Made by a program: the position numbers and the translations under genes
The notes under the pieces: generated by a model
What the model was told of the DNA's origin: nothing
Databases searched by the model: none
What the model saw: only the letters and a program-made list of their open reading frames with translations
NCBI GenBank assembly: GCA_021464245.1
Contig: JADCRB010000013.1
Location: 5,086,959-5,150,958 of the forward strand
From: Carallia brachiata
Taxonomy: Eukaryota > Streptophyta > Magnoliopsida > Malpighiales > Rhizophoraceae
Length of the DNA: 64,000 nucleotides
Direction: 5' to 3'
Shown here: piece by piece, positions 38,783 through 50,593 of the stretch
How positions within the stretch are numbered: position 1 is the stretch's first letter
How the letters are laid out: every line of letters starts with the position of its first letter

Positions 38783-39504
38783 CTAATTAAAATTTCAAAT
38801 ATATATAAAAATATTTGATATGTGTATCAGAAGTATTCGACACATGAATTAGAAGTGTTCGACACGTGTATCCGAATTTTTTTAATTTTTATTTTTTTAT
38901 TAGACACATTTTAGAGTGTCTGACACGTGTCTAAATAGTGTTGAGTAAATGTCGTATCCGATACAAATACTCATCATTTTTAAAATATCTGTACTTCTTA
39001 CTTGAAGTGTGAACTACTTGCTTGCACTCAGATTGAAAGGCAAATAAGCATGTGTCTCCAATGCTTACAAAGAAAATTGGAGTCAACTGTGCGACAACTG
39101 GACGTAAGAAGACACAAAAATATTTGTTAACATATATAAATTGATTTTATGTACTGAAAGAATTGAATTTCTTTAAACTAAACTACACATTTTCGCTTCT
39201 TCTTAAAAAAAAAAGCTACACATCTTCGCTGGCCACTTCATATTATTACATTAAGGGCAACCCAAATTACGCGAACCAATAATAACCCAATTTATATTGT
39301 ACATTTCTCATTGGTTTTGTTTGCCGAGAAAAAGGAGATCCTAAAGTTAAACAAAACGGAACTGAAAAATTAATAATAGTTGCAATTCAAGTTACAAAAA
39401 TGGCCTGAGTTTTTTGTTTTTTCCTTGGTTGAGCATTCACCATTTTATTCCTTGATGTATTCCGATATACTATTAAGTGATGTTTTAAGTTTAATTAATA
39501 TTGT

Positions 39505-40433
39505 CAAAATCAGACCGATCATTGAATCGAAAAAATTAGATGTTCAAAGTTCAACCAATATTTGAATCAGTGGAACTGATGTTTAGTAATAAATATATAT
39601 TTATATAAGTAAATAAAAAATAGCACTTATAGATAGTAATTAGATATTAATTTTTTAGTTTTATGAACTAAATTGAATATTTTGAACAAATTTAAGATTA
39701 AATTGAAAATTTTAATTAAATATGGGCCTAGATTATAATTCCAATAAAATTTTGGTCTAATTATAATTTTAGATTTTTGTTTCAATCAGTTAGACCAGTC
39801 TAGTTTTTGTTGATTTCTTACTAGTTCTTTAATTTTCTTGGTTAAAAGTAAAACAAGATCGAACTTCGAATGGGATAAGGATTTTTTTAGTCCTAAACCT
39901 TTAGGTTTTTTTACGTTTGAGTCCTAAACCTTTTTGACATTTCATTTGAGTCCTAAACTTTTTGATTTTCTACCAAATTAGTCCCTCTGTTTAACAAAAG
40001 TGATCAATCTATTAAAAAATAATTTTAACTTTACAAAAAATTATTTAAAAAAGGATTAAATATATGAATTGAATGTCTTTTTTATAAAAAAATATACATG
40101 TTGCCTATTTAATTCGTATATTTATTGATTAAAAAAATATTTAATATGCATATTTTGTTGATGAAAAAAATATTTAACTCATGTTTTTAAGCTTTTTTAA
40201 ATGATTTTTATTAAATTAAACTCACTTATTAATAGATTGACTACTTTTCGTAATTTAAAGGACTGATATAGTAAAAAATTAAAAGATTTAGGACTCAAAT
40301 GAAATGTTAAAAATATTTAGGACTCAAACGTAAAAAAATCTAAAAGTTTAGGACTTTAAAAATATTTATCCCAACTTCGAATCAATTTATAGTCTAATCG
40401 GTTGAATTGACCGATTCAATCTAGTTTTGACAT
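39505..40433. mobile_element. AT-rich MITE-like element, interrupted by a second MITE
   Basis: The outer ends are inverted: TTGTCAAAATCAGACCGATC on the left and GATTCAATCTAGTTTTGACA on the right. The interior matches 17500-17985 (for example the ATTAATTTTTTAGTTTTA and GACCAGTCTAG blocks). Removing the inner element (39872-40372) and one target copy gives a continuous sequence of about 420 bp. Confidence 0.65.
39872..40372. mobile_element. Mutator-like MITE with 10-bp target duplication
   Basis: It starts GGGATAAGGATTTTTTTAGTC and ends with its complement, GACTTTAAAAATATTTATCCC. Inverted similarity continues far inward, with TAGTCCTAAACC and TTACGTTTGAGTCCTAAACC on the left against TTTAGGACTCAAATG and GGACTCAAACGTAA on the right, so the element can fold as a hairpin. 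Identical AACTTCGAAT repeats flank it at 39862-39871 and 40373-40382. Long inverted repeats and a 9-10 bp duplication suit a Mutator-type element. Confidence 0.85.
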
Positions 40434-41947
40434 CCATGAGCTTGACCTGTAGGTTCTAAGCGTGAATCTATTGTTTCTATTTTCCGCCCTTTTTTTTACC
40501 TTGTGATTAGTTTATAAAATGCTAAGCATAATATAGTAAAATCCTGAGCTCCATAAGGGCGTCTGCTTGAGCAGTTCTTTAGTTGTGTAATTTTTTTAAA
40601 GAAGCACCTTTGCTCTGCATTTGGCGCACTACAGGGCAATGTATGATTGAGCAGGTCTTTTTTTTTGGGGGGGTCAACATTGAGCAGGTCCTTTAGTTGT
40701 GTAATTCTTTTGTCTGCGATGATAGCCTATATTCTCTTCTTTTTGGTACAAGTACAAACTACTGTTTGGAATTTCAAAATATGCAATTCTTGGATTATTT
40801 TTCACCAAAAAATAGAAACTCCAAAGTAAAACATTTTAGCATTTCTTATGGTCTTCATTATATACAAGGTCTTAGTAGGTTCAATTCTCTCTTAAAAAGT
40901 TTGGTGAGACTAAACATATGTCTTACATACATACAATTGTACGAGGGATTAGATTCTTTTGTTTATATAGCATAATCTAGCACGAATAGAAATGCTTTAT
41001 TTTGAGGTCAATTTTGTTTCAGTCTAATGTTTGAGCTAATGATTCATGTGTGCACGCAATTTTTGCAAAATAGGTCAATAGAATATTGGATTAGTTTAGA
41101 CATGCCTCAATAAAGTATACGTACCTCATTGTCTCAATAAACTATACATTACATGCTGTGTCTCAAATCTTTAAATTGCTCATACAGCCAAGCGCATTGA
41201 GTTTATTGACTATGTGAATCGCCCTTTTCTTTAAGCTATTGGGTTAATTGATGAATTTAAGTTGGTATATATATGGATATAAAACATAGAAATAATATTT
41301 GAGGATTGGATTGAAACATAACTCTGTAATGCTCATTTAATTAAGGGACAATAAACAAACGAATTTTGTAACCTTTTCCAATTGAATCAAAAATTTTGAT
41401 TCCTATTAATATTAGACTTAAGACAATTTTTTATAACTATTTTACGATGCATATCTTGTATATGGCATTTCCACTTATGAATACATGGCAAATTATTGCC
41501 TACTTGGAATATTGTAGTTTGACTAGATCTAAAGAGTTCAAAATCGAAACTTGTCGCATAGGCAACATAACGTTTTTTTGACGCAATTAAAATTAAAATG
41601 CATGTTGTCTCTTGGATTATACGTTCAAAATATTACTTAAGGAAGATAGATTTGATTTAGATGGGCATGCAACAACGGTTGGAAATTGAAATTGAAATGT
41701 TATCTTGACTCACCGATTTCCTAATTTTTTTCTAACTATCCCAGTGGAAAATAATTTTAGCGAGAAAAAAATTCTACTGATTGTGGCAGGAAAGAACTTT
41801 ATAGGGCTTGGCATTGCATAGACAGAAAAGTCGAGAGATTAAGCTTTGATAGATACATTATTTGCAGGGACCGCAAGGCCACCAAGTCTAGCTCTTCACA
41901 GCATGCTTCTTAAGCAACATAAACAAACAACTACTCACTCTCATAAC

Positions 41948-42063
41948 TTTTTTTCTTTTTTTTTTTATATCTTGAGAAAGGGTCATATGTAATGAAATTC
42001 ATAGTACATATCCGGGAGGGAGATTGATAGGAGGCAGGATTCAAACCTACCACTTCTCCTCCT
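41948..42063 (-). mobile_element. SINE downstream of copy B
   Basis: On the - strand it carries GGTAGGTTTGAATCCTGCC (B-box-like) and ends in an A-rich tail. It is flanked by short CATAAC/GATAAC repeats. Unit 1 has the uninterrupted sequence TCTCATAAAGTCTAATTAGG at this place (about 35763), which is the empty site. Confidence 0.65.
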
Positions 42064-42197
42064 GATAACATCTAATAGAATACAAAGCACACTAAAACGT
42101 GGATCGCCTAGGATAGCAAAGTAAATACGATACTTATTAAAGACGCACCATTAAGCCCCCCTTTTATACTCGAGCATCCAGGCCATGCCTTAGTTAT

Positions 42198-43001
42198 TTA
42201 TTTTTGGTTCCGTCTTTCTGCTTTTCCCTTACTTTTCTTGGTTTCATTACTGCCGGAGCTGCCAAAACTAACATTCTGTCGTCTCTGGATCGCATCTTCG
42301 CGGTTGTCATTGATCTGTGGAGGCTTTCCACTGCTGGGATCTGGAGATGAAGGTGCACCACATTTTCTGGTACAGAAGAAACAAAAAAGAAAGAAAAAGA
42401 AAAACACTTTGGATAAGTAGCAAAAGTGTCAAAATTTAATCTTATTCTTGAATTAATAGAGTGATGAATTTCATGTCACTAGCCACGTGCAGAGTTTTTA
42501 GTCTTTTAGTCCAAGAAACTAAAAGTCACGAAATTTCTTTATTGATTTTCTGGTAAACATGATGGAAAATATAAGAAAAACTATATAGTGCATTTGTTTT
42601 TTATTAGGAGGTCAGTTGAATCGTAAATTAAACAATGAAGGTAATTCTTCATATTCTCGTGAGAGCCACATCATCTTCTCAAAATTAGAATCTAAAACTT
42701 TTTAAAAAAAAATCTTAAATTTTAATTATTAAAATATTCCTAAGAAATACTGTAGAGCGTATTTCAATTCAGGAGCTTAGCTTTATTTTCGCTCTATTTC
42801 CAAAACTTGTGACTACTACATTACAATGGTTTAAGCTTTTCATGCCCGCAAGGCTTGCCTGTGTTATAAGAAACTATGAAACAAAAATCTGACTTACATG
42901 TAGATAGCCTTATGTTGGAAGCATGGCCTGGAGTTGGGGATCTGGAGAAAGGTTTTTCGCACAAGGCCTCCAGTAAGAGCCATAGCAATTGAAGAAGCCA
43001 T
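42198..43001 (-). CDS. Small plastid-transit-like protein, copy B (90 aa)
   Basis: Exon 1 is 43001-42898 and exon 2 42366-42198, joined across a GTAAGTC donor and a TGTACCAG acceptor in phase 2. Exon 1 encodes MASSIAMALTGGLVRKTFLQ and then 14 residues ending QHKAIY, a Ser/Ala-rich, basic, non-acidic start like a chloroplast transit peptide, with a possible cleavage before KCGAP. Exon 2 encodes a short, hydrophilic, Pro/Ser/Lys/Gly-rich tail with GKPPQIND and SFGSSGSNETKKSKGKA, ending TAA. No catalytic motif, cysteine pattern or membrane segment is seen. I do not recognise the family. Conservation of splice sites and frame among copies supports a real gene; product function is unknown. Confidence 0.7.
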
Positions 43002-46000
43002 TTTTCTCTTAGCTCTGTTTGTGTGGCATAAAGTCTACTAATTATAATGGCGTTCCAAAGCAACAAGATCGGTTGTAAACTTCAGTTGACTTGACTCGAT
43101 CCACTACCACACCAATAATGCCAATAAAATAGTGTAATTTTATCGAAGTTGGCACCTAATAACCTTATTTTATGTGCTTCATTATTCATCCTATTCTTTC
43201 TTTTTGCTAGTGACAATGGCTACAATCTCCTCCGTCAAAGAGTATTGTGATTATAATGATTACGATATTTCTCACGTTAGATAATGAGTTATTGGTTTAA
43301 TATTCTACTTGATCATACCAATACTCGATATTAAAATTTCTCATTCGAAATCAAATTCTTTAGGTCAATTGAACTACAGTTTCTATACGTTGTTCTTTCT
43401 TTTTCTCTACAGTTTCTGTAAGTTGTTCTTTCTTTTTCTCACATAAAGTCGTGTAGTTAATTTTCCCTCTACTGTAAACGAAAGTCACCGATATATCATC
43501 TTTAAATGGCTTGTTTAATATCAGAAAAAACTTTATAAACACGTAATGGTTAGGAGCACAATGAATATGCTGTAATTTGAACTGTTAAATAGTAAAATCT
43601 ATATTAAATTTAAAAAAAATAAAAAAATTATTAGATGTCTCTTAATTAATTGTATACCTTGCTAAATATATCAATATAGTCTTATTCATTTAATATATAT
43701 CAATGCACCTCACTAAACGCATTAATGTAGTCTTATTCATTTAATATATACTTGTTAGAAGACTTGATATATAGTAAATTCCAGTCACTAGTGGTTTTAT
43801 TTGCCTACTTGGACTATTTCATAAACTTTTAGAACTTAGAAGATCAAGTTGAAGTCTTGAAGACACAAGTAGAACGAAAAAAAAAAGGCGTAAGTATTTA
43901 CCATATAAATAGTCTTGTACATTTTCAGTTCGACGATTTTGTAAACTAAGATTAAATTAAAAATTTTGGTTAATCAAAGTTCAGCTGATCATTTAGATAT
44001 CATATATACATGGTACCAAACTAAAATACAATTTGTTGTTTACCTCCAAGAGCTAAAAACAACTCGTCAACCTCATTCTTTTGTTTTTTTTTATTGAAAA
44101 CATGACGTGCTTTTTTTTGTTTTTTGATTACTTGTCCATATCTGATATATTGTACCAAATTTGATTAGAAATATGTTTTTGAGAAATTACTTTTGTGATT
44201 AGGGCAATGTCGCAGCTCATGAGATTTTAACCGGACACGTTCATTTCCCAAACACAAAGATAAAAACATATTTCTAATCAAATTTGGTTCAAGAGGGTGT
44301 TTGGAAATAAATTTCAACCAGCAATAAAAACATGTTGCTGAGGCTATAACCGAGTGGCGCGTTACTGTTCGTTGAAAACTATTTCCGAACCCCCTTTTGG
44401 CGTGTTAATTAATAGTCCATACCTGATCGTAACAAATTTGATTAGAAATATGTTTCTTGAGAAATTTTTGGTAAATGTAAGTTAGAGGGAATTAAAGTGA
44501 TATATATTATTAGATGATAAAATTTTAAAAAATTAAAAAAATAGATAAATTGTTAGGTATCGTTGAACATATTACGTATTTTTCTGTATCTTTCTAATCT
44601 ACACTCACGTAATCGTACTCAAGGTTTGATTCTCTTTCAAAATGTCTAGTGAAGCTAAATGTATGTCCTACATATGTGCAGTGGTATGAGTGACTATATT
44701 TTTTTGTCTATGTAACATAATCTAGCACAAATAGAAATGCTTTATTTTGAGGTTAATTTTTTTTTCAAACTAATGTTTGAGGTAATGTTTCCTATGTGCA
44801 CTCAATTTTTACAGAATAGGTTGGAATAGAATATTGGATTAGTTTAGACGTGCCTCAATAAACTATACATACCTCCTCCTCTCAACAAACTATATATTAC
44901 AAGCTGTGTCTCAAAGCTTTAAATTGCTAATACAGCCAAACTCGTTGAGTCTTTTAAACTTTGTGAATCGCCCTTTTCTTTAAGTTATTGGGCTAGTTTA
45001 TGAATTTAAGTTGGTACATACAAGTAAACAAAACATAGATATAATATTTGAGTATTCGATTGCGCAAATATTAATGAACCCCCAAAAAAAATATCTCTGC
45101 CTTAACACAATTTTGTTTGAAAACATAATTTTGTGAAGCTCATTTAATTAAGGGACAATAAACAAACAAATTTTGTAACCTTTTCAAATTGAATAAAAAT
45201 TTTTAATTCCTATTAATATTAGACTTTGGAAAATTATTTATGCCTATTTTACGACGCATATCTTATGAATATGGTATTTCCACTTATGAGTACTGACAAA
45301 TTATTCCGTATTTAGAATATTGTACATCTAAAGAGTTCAAAATTGAAAATTTTCACATAGGCAACATAGCGTTTTTTTTTGACGCAACTAAACTTAAAAT
45401 GCATGTTGTCTCGCGGATTATACGTTCAAATATTACTAAAGGAAGACAGATTTGATTTAGATGGCCATGCGATTGGAAATTGAAATGAAAATTTTCTTCC
45501 CAACTTTAATTCAAATGACCTGAATGTTGTGCCCAATTTCAAAAAATATTTCAAAATTCATATAATTTTCTTTCTCATAAGAGGACTCATTAGACTATAA
45601 ACTTCGCAATAAGATAGCTCTTATAATTTTCATAAATTACATACTTCTCGTCAAGATTAAGAGGTGAGACATTAAAATAAATATCGTAAATTTTTAACTA
45701 CTCACATACCTCTCCTGGAATTAAGATCCGAAAAGATATAAGAAATTCAGTTAAAAGTCCATGTTATAAAAATTTTGAGAAATTCTGTTAAGTCTTGCCG
45801 TTTTTATTGAGACATTGAATTCAACAAAGTAAATCCCTGAAAATGTAAGCACAGCGAACAAGATTACAAAACAAGCTCGTTACCTCAAAGTAGTCCCCAG
45901 ACATATATACACCATATTATTATTTAATTCTAACACGGCCTATAAGAGACTCAAATCATGAGTCTTTTCACTTACCTGCAGATGAGTAATGTTACCTTGA

Positions 46001-46240
46001 CTCATCGATCTCTCAATTTTTTTCTAACTATCCTGGTGAAATATAATTTTAGCAGGAGAAAATTCCACTGATTGAGGCAGGAAAGAACTTTATGGGGCTT
46101 GGCATTGCATAGAAAGAAAAGTCGAGAGATTAAGCTATGATAGATACATTATTTTCCAGGGACCACAAAGCTACCAAGTCTAGCTCTTCACAGCATGCTT
46201 ACTAAGCAACATAAACGAACAACTACTCACTCACATAACA

Positions 46241-46348
46241 TTTTTTTTATTCTGTCTTGGGAAAGGGTCATATGTAATGAAATTCACAATACATATTGGA
46301 GAAGGAGATTGGTAGGAGATAGGGTTCAAACCTCTAACTTCTTACCCT
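46241..46348 (-). mobile_element. SINE downstream of copy C
   Basis: Same element and position as 41948-42063; B-box-like AGAGGTTTGAACCC on the - strand, with the A tail as T run at 46241-46248. Confidence 0.6.
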
Positions 46349-46484
46349 GTTAACGTCTAATAAGGGTACAAAGTACACTAAAACGTGGATGGTCTAAGAT
46401 AGCAAAGAAAAGCCAATACAATTATTAAAGATGCACCATTAAGCCTCCTTTTATACGTGAGCATACAGGCCATGCCTTACTTGG

Positions 46485-47093
46485 TTATTTATTTTTGGTT
46501 CCATCTTCTGCTTTTCCCTTACTTTTCATGGTTTCATTACTGCCGGAGCTGCCAAAACTGACATTCTTTTGTCTCTGGGTCGCATCTTCGCGTTTGTCAT
46601 TGATCTGTGGAGGCTTTCCCTGGCTGGGCTTATTGGCTGCTAAACATGATGGAAACTATAAGAATTACCATAAAGTGCATTTCTTCTTTTACTTTTTTAT
46701 TAGGAGGTCAGTTAAGTCTAGAGTTATATAATAAAAATAACTTTTTATATCAGTATAAATTTTACACCTTCTTTCTAAAATTGGAATTTAAAACTTTCAA
46801 AATAAAAGTTCTAAATTTTAATTATTAGAATATTCTTAAAAAAACACTATAAAGTATATTTTAATTCGGGAGCCTAACTTTATTTTTACGTTATTTTTAA
46901 TATTCAAACTCTGATTATGGTTTAAGCTTTTCATTACGCAAGGCTTGCCTTTGAAATATAAGGAACTATGAAACAAAAATCTGACTTACATGTTGAGAAC
47001 CTTATGTTGGCAGCATGGCCTGGAGTTGGGGATATGGGGAAATGTTTTTGGCACAAGGCCTCTAGTAAGAGCCATCGGAAATGAAGGAGCCAT
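46485..47093 (-). pseudogene. Small protein gene copy C, exon 2 truncated
   Basis: Exon 1 (47093-46990) is intact, codes MAPSFPMALTRGLVPKTFPH and on, and keeps the GTAAGTC donor. Exon 2 survives only as 46631-46485, beginning at KPSQGKPPQIND and ending TAA. The acceptor and the first eight or so codons (KCAAPTPP) are gone, replaced directly by intron sequence (AAACATGATGGAAACTATAAG). The usual product cannot be spliced, and the nearest AG leads to an early stop. Confidence 0.75.
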
Positions 47094-48109
47094 TTTTCTC
47101 TTGGGTCTATGTGTGTGGCTGAAAGGCTACCAATTATAAAGGCGTTAGAAAGACAATATTGCAATTGGAAATGGCTTGTTGACTTGACTTCATTTGACTT
47201 TGACCCCCCCCCCCCCCCCACTACAGCAGCGGCATTTTTTTTTTTTTTCAGAGGGCCACAGCACCGATATTTATTGGAAAACAGTTGTTAGAGCTGCACA
47301 AAGTTATCTTCAGATTTTGTCTTGATATGTTAAAAAATAATTAATTATTAATTTTTTATGATTTTATCGATAAAAACATAAAAAAATAAAATATGTATTA
47401 TCGCTTATTTTTTTGTTATATAACATATACGTGTAGTTTCAAAAAGTTAATAACTAATTATTTTTTAATACACATCAAAACAAAATAATCAGCAAATTTT
47501 ATATGGCTCTAAAACTTTTACGTGCTGCGAAAAAGATGGCTTAATTTTATCGTGGTGGGCGCCTTATAACCTTATTATATGTGCTTCTTTGTTGGTCCAA
47601 ATATGCTACAGCTATAGCCTATAGTAAATTGTTCTTTGTTTGTTCTTTCTTTTTCTATCACATAAAGTCACGTAGTCAATTTCCCCATTTACATTAAAGA
47701 AAATAAAGTCGCCCTTATGTCACCCTTGTTCAATGGCAAATGGCTTGTTCAATGGAAATGATAGTTGTACACGAGGTTGACAAGTAAAAAAAGAGAAAGA
47801 AATAAAGTAAGATTGATATTTACTGGATCTTATACAATTTTTTTTAAAAAAATGTTACATACAAGTAAGATAAGATTAGTGTATAATAGATTTAAGAAAA
47901 GAAAAGAAAAAAAAAAAAAGCTTTCTGGTCCGAGTATTAGAACTCTTGTTAATGTATCAGAAGCTTATGTATATAGTAAAGTCTAGTGGTGAAATGCCTA
48001 TTTGGACTCAGATTATTTGATTCCTTTTTATTTTCATAAAATTGTTGAAATTAAAATAATCAAGTTGATGATATAAGGAAATTTGGTAAGAAGTTGTGTT
48101 AAAGCTTAA

Positions 48110-48245
48110 TTTTTTTTTTTTTTTAGTTTACAAAGAGCTCTATTGAGCATTTAGAGAGGAGAAAGTAAAGTTAGGCGAGATTTGAACCCTACCTATTGGT
48201 TGAAAGATACTCTCTCAATCAATTGAACAAATACTCAACCTCTTA
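48110..48245 (-). mobile_element. SINE-like element, reverse orientation
   Basis: T run at 48110-48124, then TTTACAAAGAGCTCTATTGAG, then GAGATTTGAACCCTACC (its complement resembles a B box). The same 3' end follows a T run at 52947-52965 (GGCTACAAAGGAGCTCTTTATAG), indicating a shared family. Confidence 0.5.
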
Positions 48246-49800
48246 AAACTTTATTTGTTGATAATTGCTCTTGTAGACCGTTTATAATGCTCTCCAAACC
48301 TTAAACTCCCCCAGAATAAAGTGCAAGTATTTACTATGCAAGTCTTGTATAAGTGTAGAACGTAAAAACAAAATTTTCAAAACAAAAATAAAAACAAAAT
48401 TTTCAGTACGAAGATTTTGTAAACTGAAATCAAATTGAAAATTTCGGGCAATCGAAGCTCAGTTTATCATTTGTATTTTTTTATATATACATGGGGGTCA
48501 AACAAAAGACAATTAGTTGTTGCCTCAACATTGGCTAAAAACAACTCGTCAACTTAATTCTTTTGTTTCTTTATTGAATACACGTGACGTGTTTTTTTTT
48601 AATTAATTGTCCATATCCGATTTATCAAATTCGATTATAAATTTTTTTTTGGGGAGAAAAAAGTAATAAGCAATGTTGGCACACCAATAATGCATATAAA
48701 ATATTAGTGCAATTTTATCATAGCGGGCGCCTAATTAACAACCTTATTCTATGTGCTTCTTTATTAATCCTATTCTTTCTTTTTCTTGATGGCAATATAT
48801 ATATATACTTGAGATAGTAGTATTGAATAAAAATTTTTAATTCCTATTAATATTATGCTTAGGAAAAATTTTTTTGCCTATTTTCCGATGCATATCTTAT
48901 GAATATGATATTTCCGCTTATGAATACATGACAAATTATTGCCTGTTTATTGTAGTTTGACTAGATCTAAAGAGTTAAACATAAAAAATAACTTCACATA
49001 GGCAACATACTGTTTTTCCATGCAATGCACTTGTTTTTTGTCATTACAGGGCTCATAATTAGACCATAAACTTTACAATAGAGTAAATCTTATAATTTTT
49101 ATAGATTATATACTTATCTTCAGAATTAAGATATGAGATATCAAAAATATAGCGCAAATTCTGAACTATTCACATTGCTCTCCCAAAATTAGGATCCGAA
49201 AAGATACAAGAAATTCAATTAAAATTCAATGATATAAAAAGTAAGAGAAATTTGATTAAGTCTTGCAGTTTTCATTGAGACATTGAAGCCAACAACTTAA
49301 ATCCCTGAAAATGTACGCACACGTTTAAGATTACAAAACAAGCTCGTTACATAAAAGTAGTCCCCAGGCACGTGTATAGGGTACTAGAACCATCCATATA
49401 GCATAATATTATTTAATTTTAACACGATCTACGAAAGATTCAAATCATAACTCTAACGAATTTATAAGATACCATCTTATTTATCTATTTATTGCATCAA
49501 AAAAAAAAAAGGACAAATCATGAGTCTCTCACCTACCTCCATATGAGTAATGTTATCTCGACTGATCGAGCTCCCAATTTTTTAACTATCCTAGTGGAAA
49601 AAAAATTTTAGTAGAAAAAAACTCTACTGATAAGGCAAGAAAGAACTGCGTGGGGTTTTTAATTATTCAGCGTTGCATGGACAGAAAGAGATTAAGTCAT
49701 GATATATACATTTTTTTCTAGGGACCACAAGGCAAACAAATCTAGCTGTTCACAGCACGCTTCCTAAGCGACAAAAACAAACAACTCACTCTCATAACAT

Positions 49801-49904
49801 TTTATTTTATTTTATTTTCTTGAGAAAGGGTCATATGAAATTCATAATACATATCGGATAAGGAGATTGATAGGAGGTAGGATTCAAACCTCCCACTTCT
49901 CACC
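49801..49904 (-). mobile_element. SINE downstream of copy D
   Basis: Third copy of the element at 41948-42063; B-box-like GGAGGTTTGAATCC on the - strand with a degenerate TTTTATTTTATTTTATTTT tail. Position identical relative to the small gene. Confidence 0.6.
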
Positions 49905-50050
49905 TGATATCGTCTAATTAGGGTACAAAGCATAGTAAAACATGGACCGTCTAGGATAGCAAAGAAAAGACGATACTTATTGAAGATCCATCATTTACGG
50001 AAATGGTCGCCCCTTTTTATGCGTGAGCATCCAGGCCATGCCTTACTTGG

Positions 50051-50593
50051 TTATTTATTTCTGGTTCCATCTTCTGCTTTTCCCTTACTTTTCTTGGTTT
50101 CATTACTGCCGGAGCTGCCAAAACTAAATTTCTTTTGTCTCTGGGTCGCATCTTCGCGGTGGTCATTGATCTGTGGAGGCTTTCCACGGCTGGGCTTTGG
50201 AGGGGTAGGCGCAGCACATTTTCTGGCACAAAAGAAGCCAAAAAAATAATAATAAAAATAAAAACCTTTGGATAAGTAGCAAAAGTGTAAAAATTTAATC
50301 TTATGTTTGAATTATCAGAGTTATTATTTTTCATGTCGTCAACCACGTGATCTAGAGTTAGAGTTATTTTAGCACCTATTTTTAATACTCAAACTCGTGA
50401 CTACTATATTACAATGGTTTAAGCTTTTCCTTACTGTAAGGCTTGCCTTTGAAATATAAGGAGCTATGAAACAAAAAAATGTGACTTACATGTTGATGGC
50501 CTTATGTTGGTAGCATGGCCTGGAGTTGGGGAACTGGAGAAAGGTTTTTGGCACAAGGCCTCCAGTAAGAGCCATAGCAATTGGGGAAGCCAT
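50051..50593 (-). CDS. Small plastid-transit-like protein, copy D (91 aa)
   Basis: Exon 1 is 50593-50490 (MASPIAMALTGGLVPKTFLQ and on to QHKAIN), exon 2 50222-50051. Phase-2 junction, GTAAGTC donor, TGTGCCAG acceptor. After the putative transit peptide come KCAAPTPPKPSRGKPPQIND, REDATQRQ and SFGSSGSNETKKSKGKAEDG before TAA. It is the cleanest copy and nearest to a family consensus. The intron is only 267 bp against about 530 in B. TATA-like CCTTTATAATT lies upstream. Function unknown; no homologue recognised. Confidence 0.72.

Larger units (their letters stand above)
34905..39150 (-). repeat. Segmental repeat unit 1 (gene copy A)
   Basis: It begins with GGTACAAGCACAAACAACTA, matching 40746 onwards in unit 2. 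It shares with the other units the GCAGGAAAGAACTT block (35583), the two small-gene exons and the far upstream TTCTTTCTTTTTCTATCAC block. It is the most diverged unit, and lacks the downstream SINE present in the other three. The right border is approximate. Confidence 0.75.
40740..44130 (-). repeat. Segmental repeat unit 2 (gene copy B)
   Basis: Contains, in order, the GGTACAAGTACAAACTACT start block, a TTTAGACATGCCTCAATAAA block, the GGAAAGAACTTTATAGGGCTTGG block, a SINE, small-gene exon 2 and exon 1, the upstream TTCTTTCTTTTTCTC block and a distal CTAAAAACAACTCGTCAACC block (44050). The same order recurs in units 3 and 4. Confidence 0.8.
44600..48620 (-). repeat. Segmental repeat unit 3 (gene copy C)
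   Basis: Same block order as unit 2, from CTTTCAAAATGTCTAGTGAAG (44634) to the CTAAAAACAACTCGTCAAC block near 48535. Unit 3 and unit 4 share an extra stretch (45690-45900 against 49130-49380) with AGAAATTCAGTTAAAAGTCC-like sequence that unit 2 lacks. The left border with unit 2 is approximate. Confidence 0.75.
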
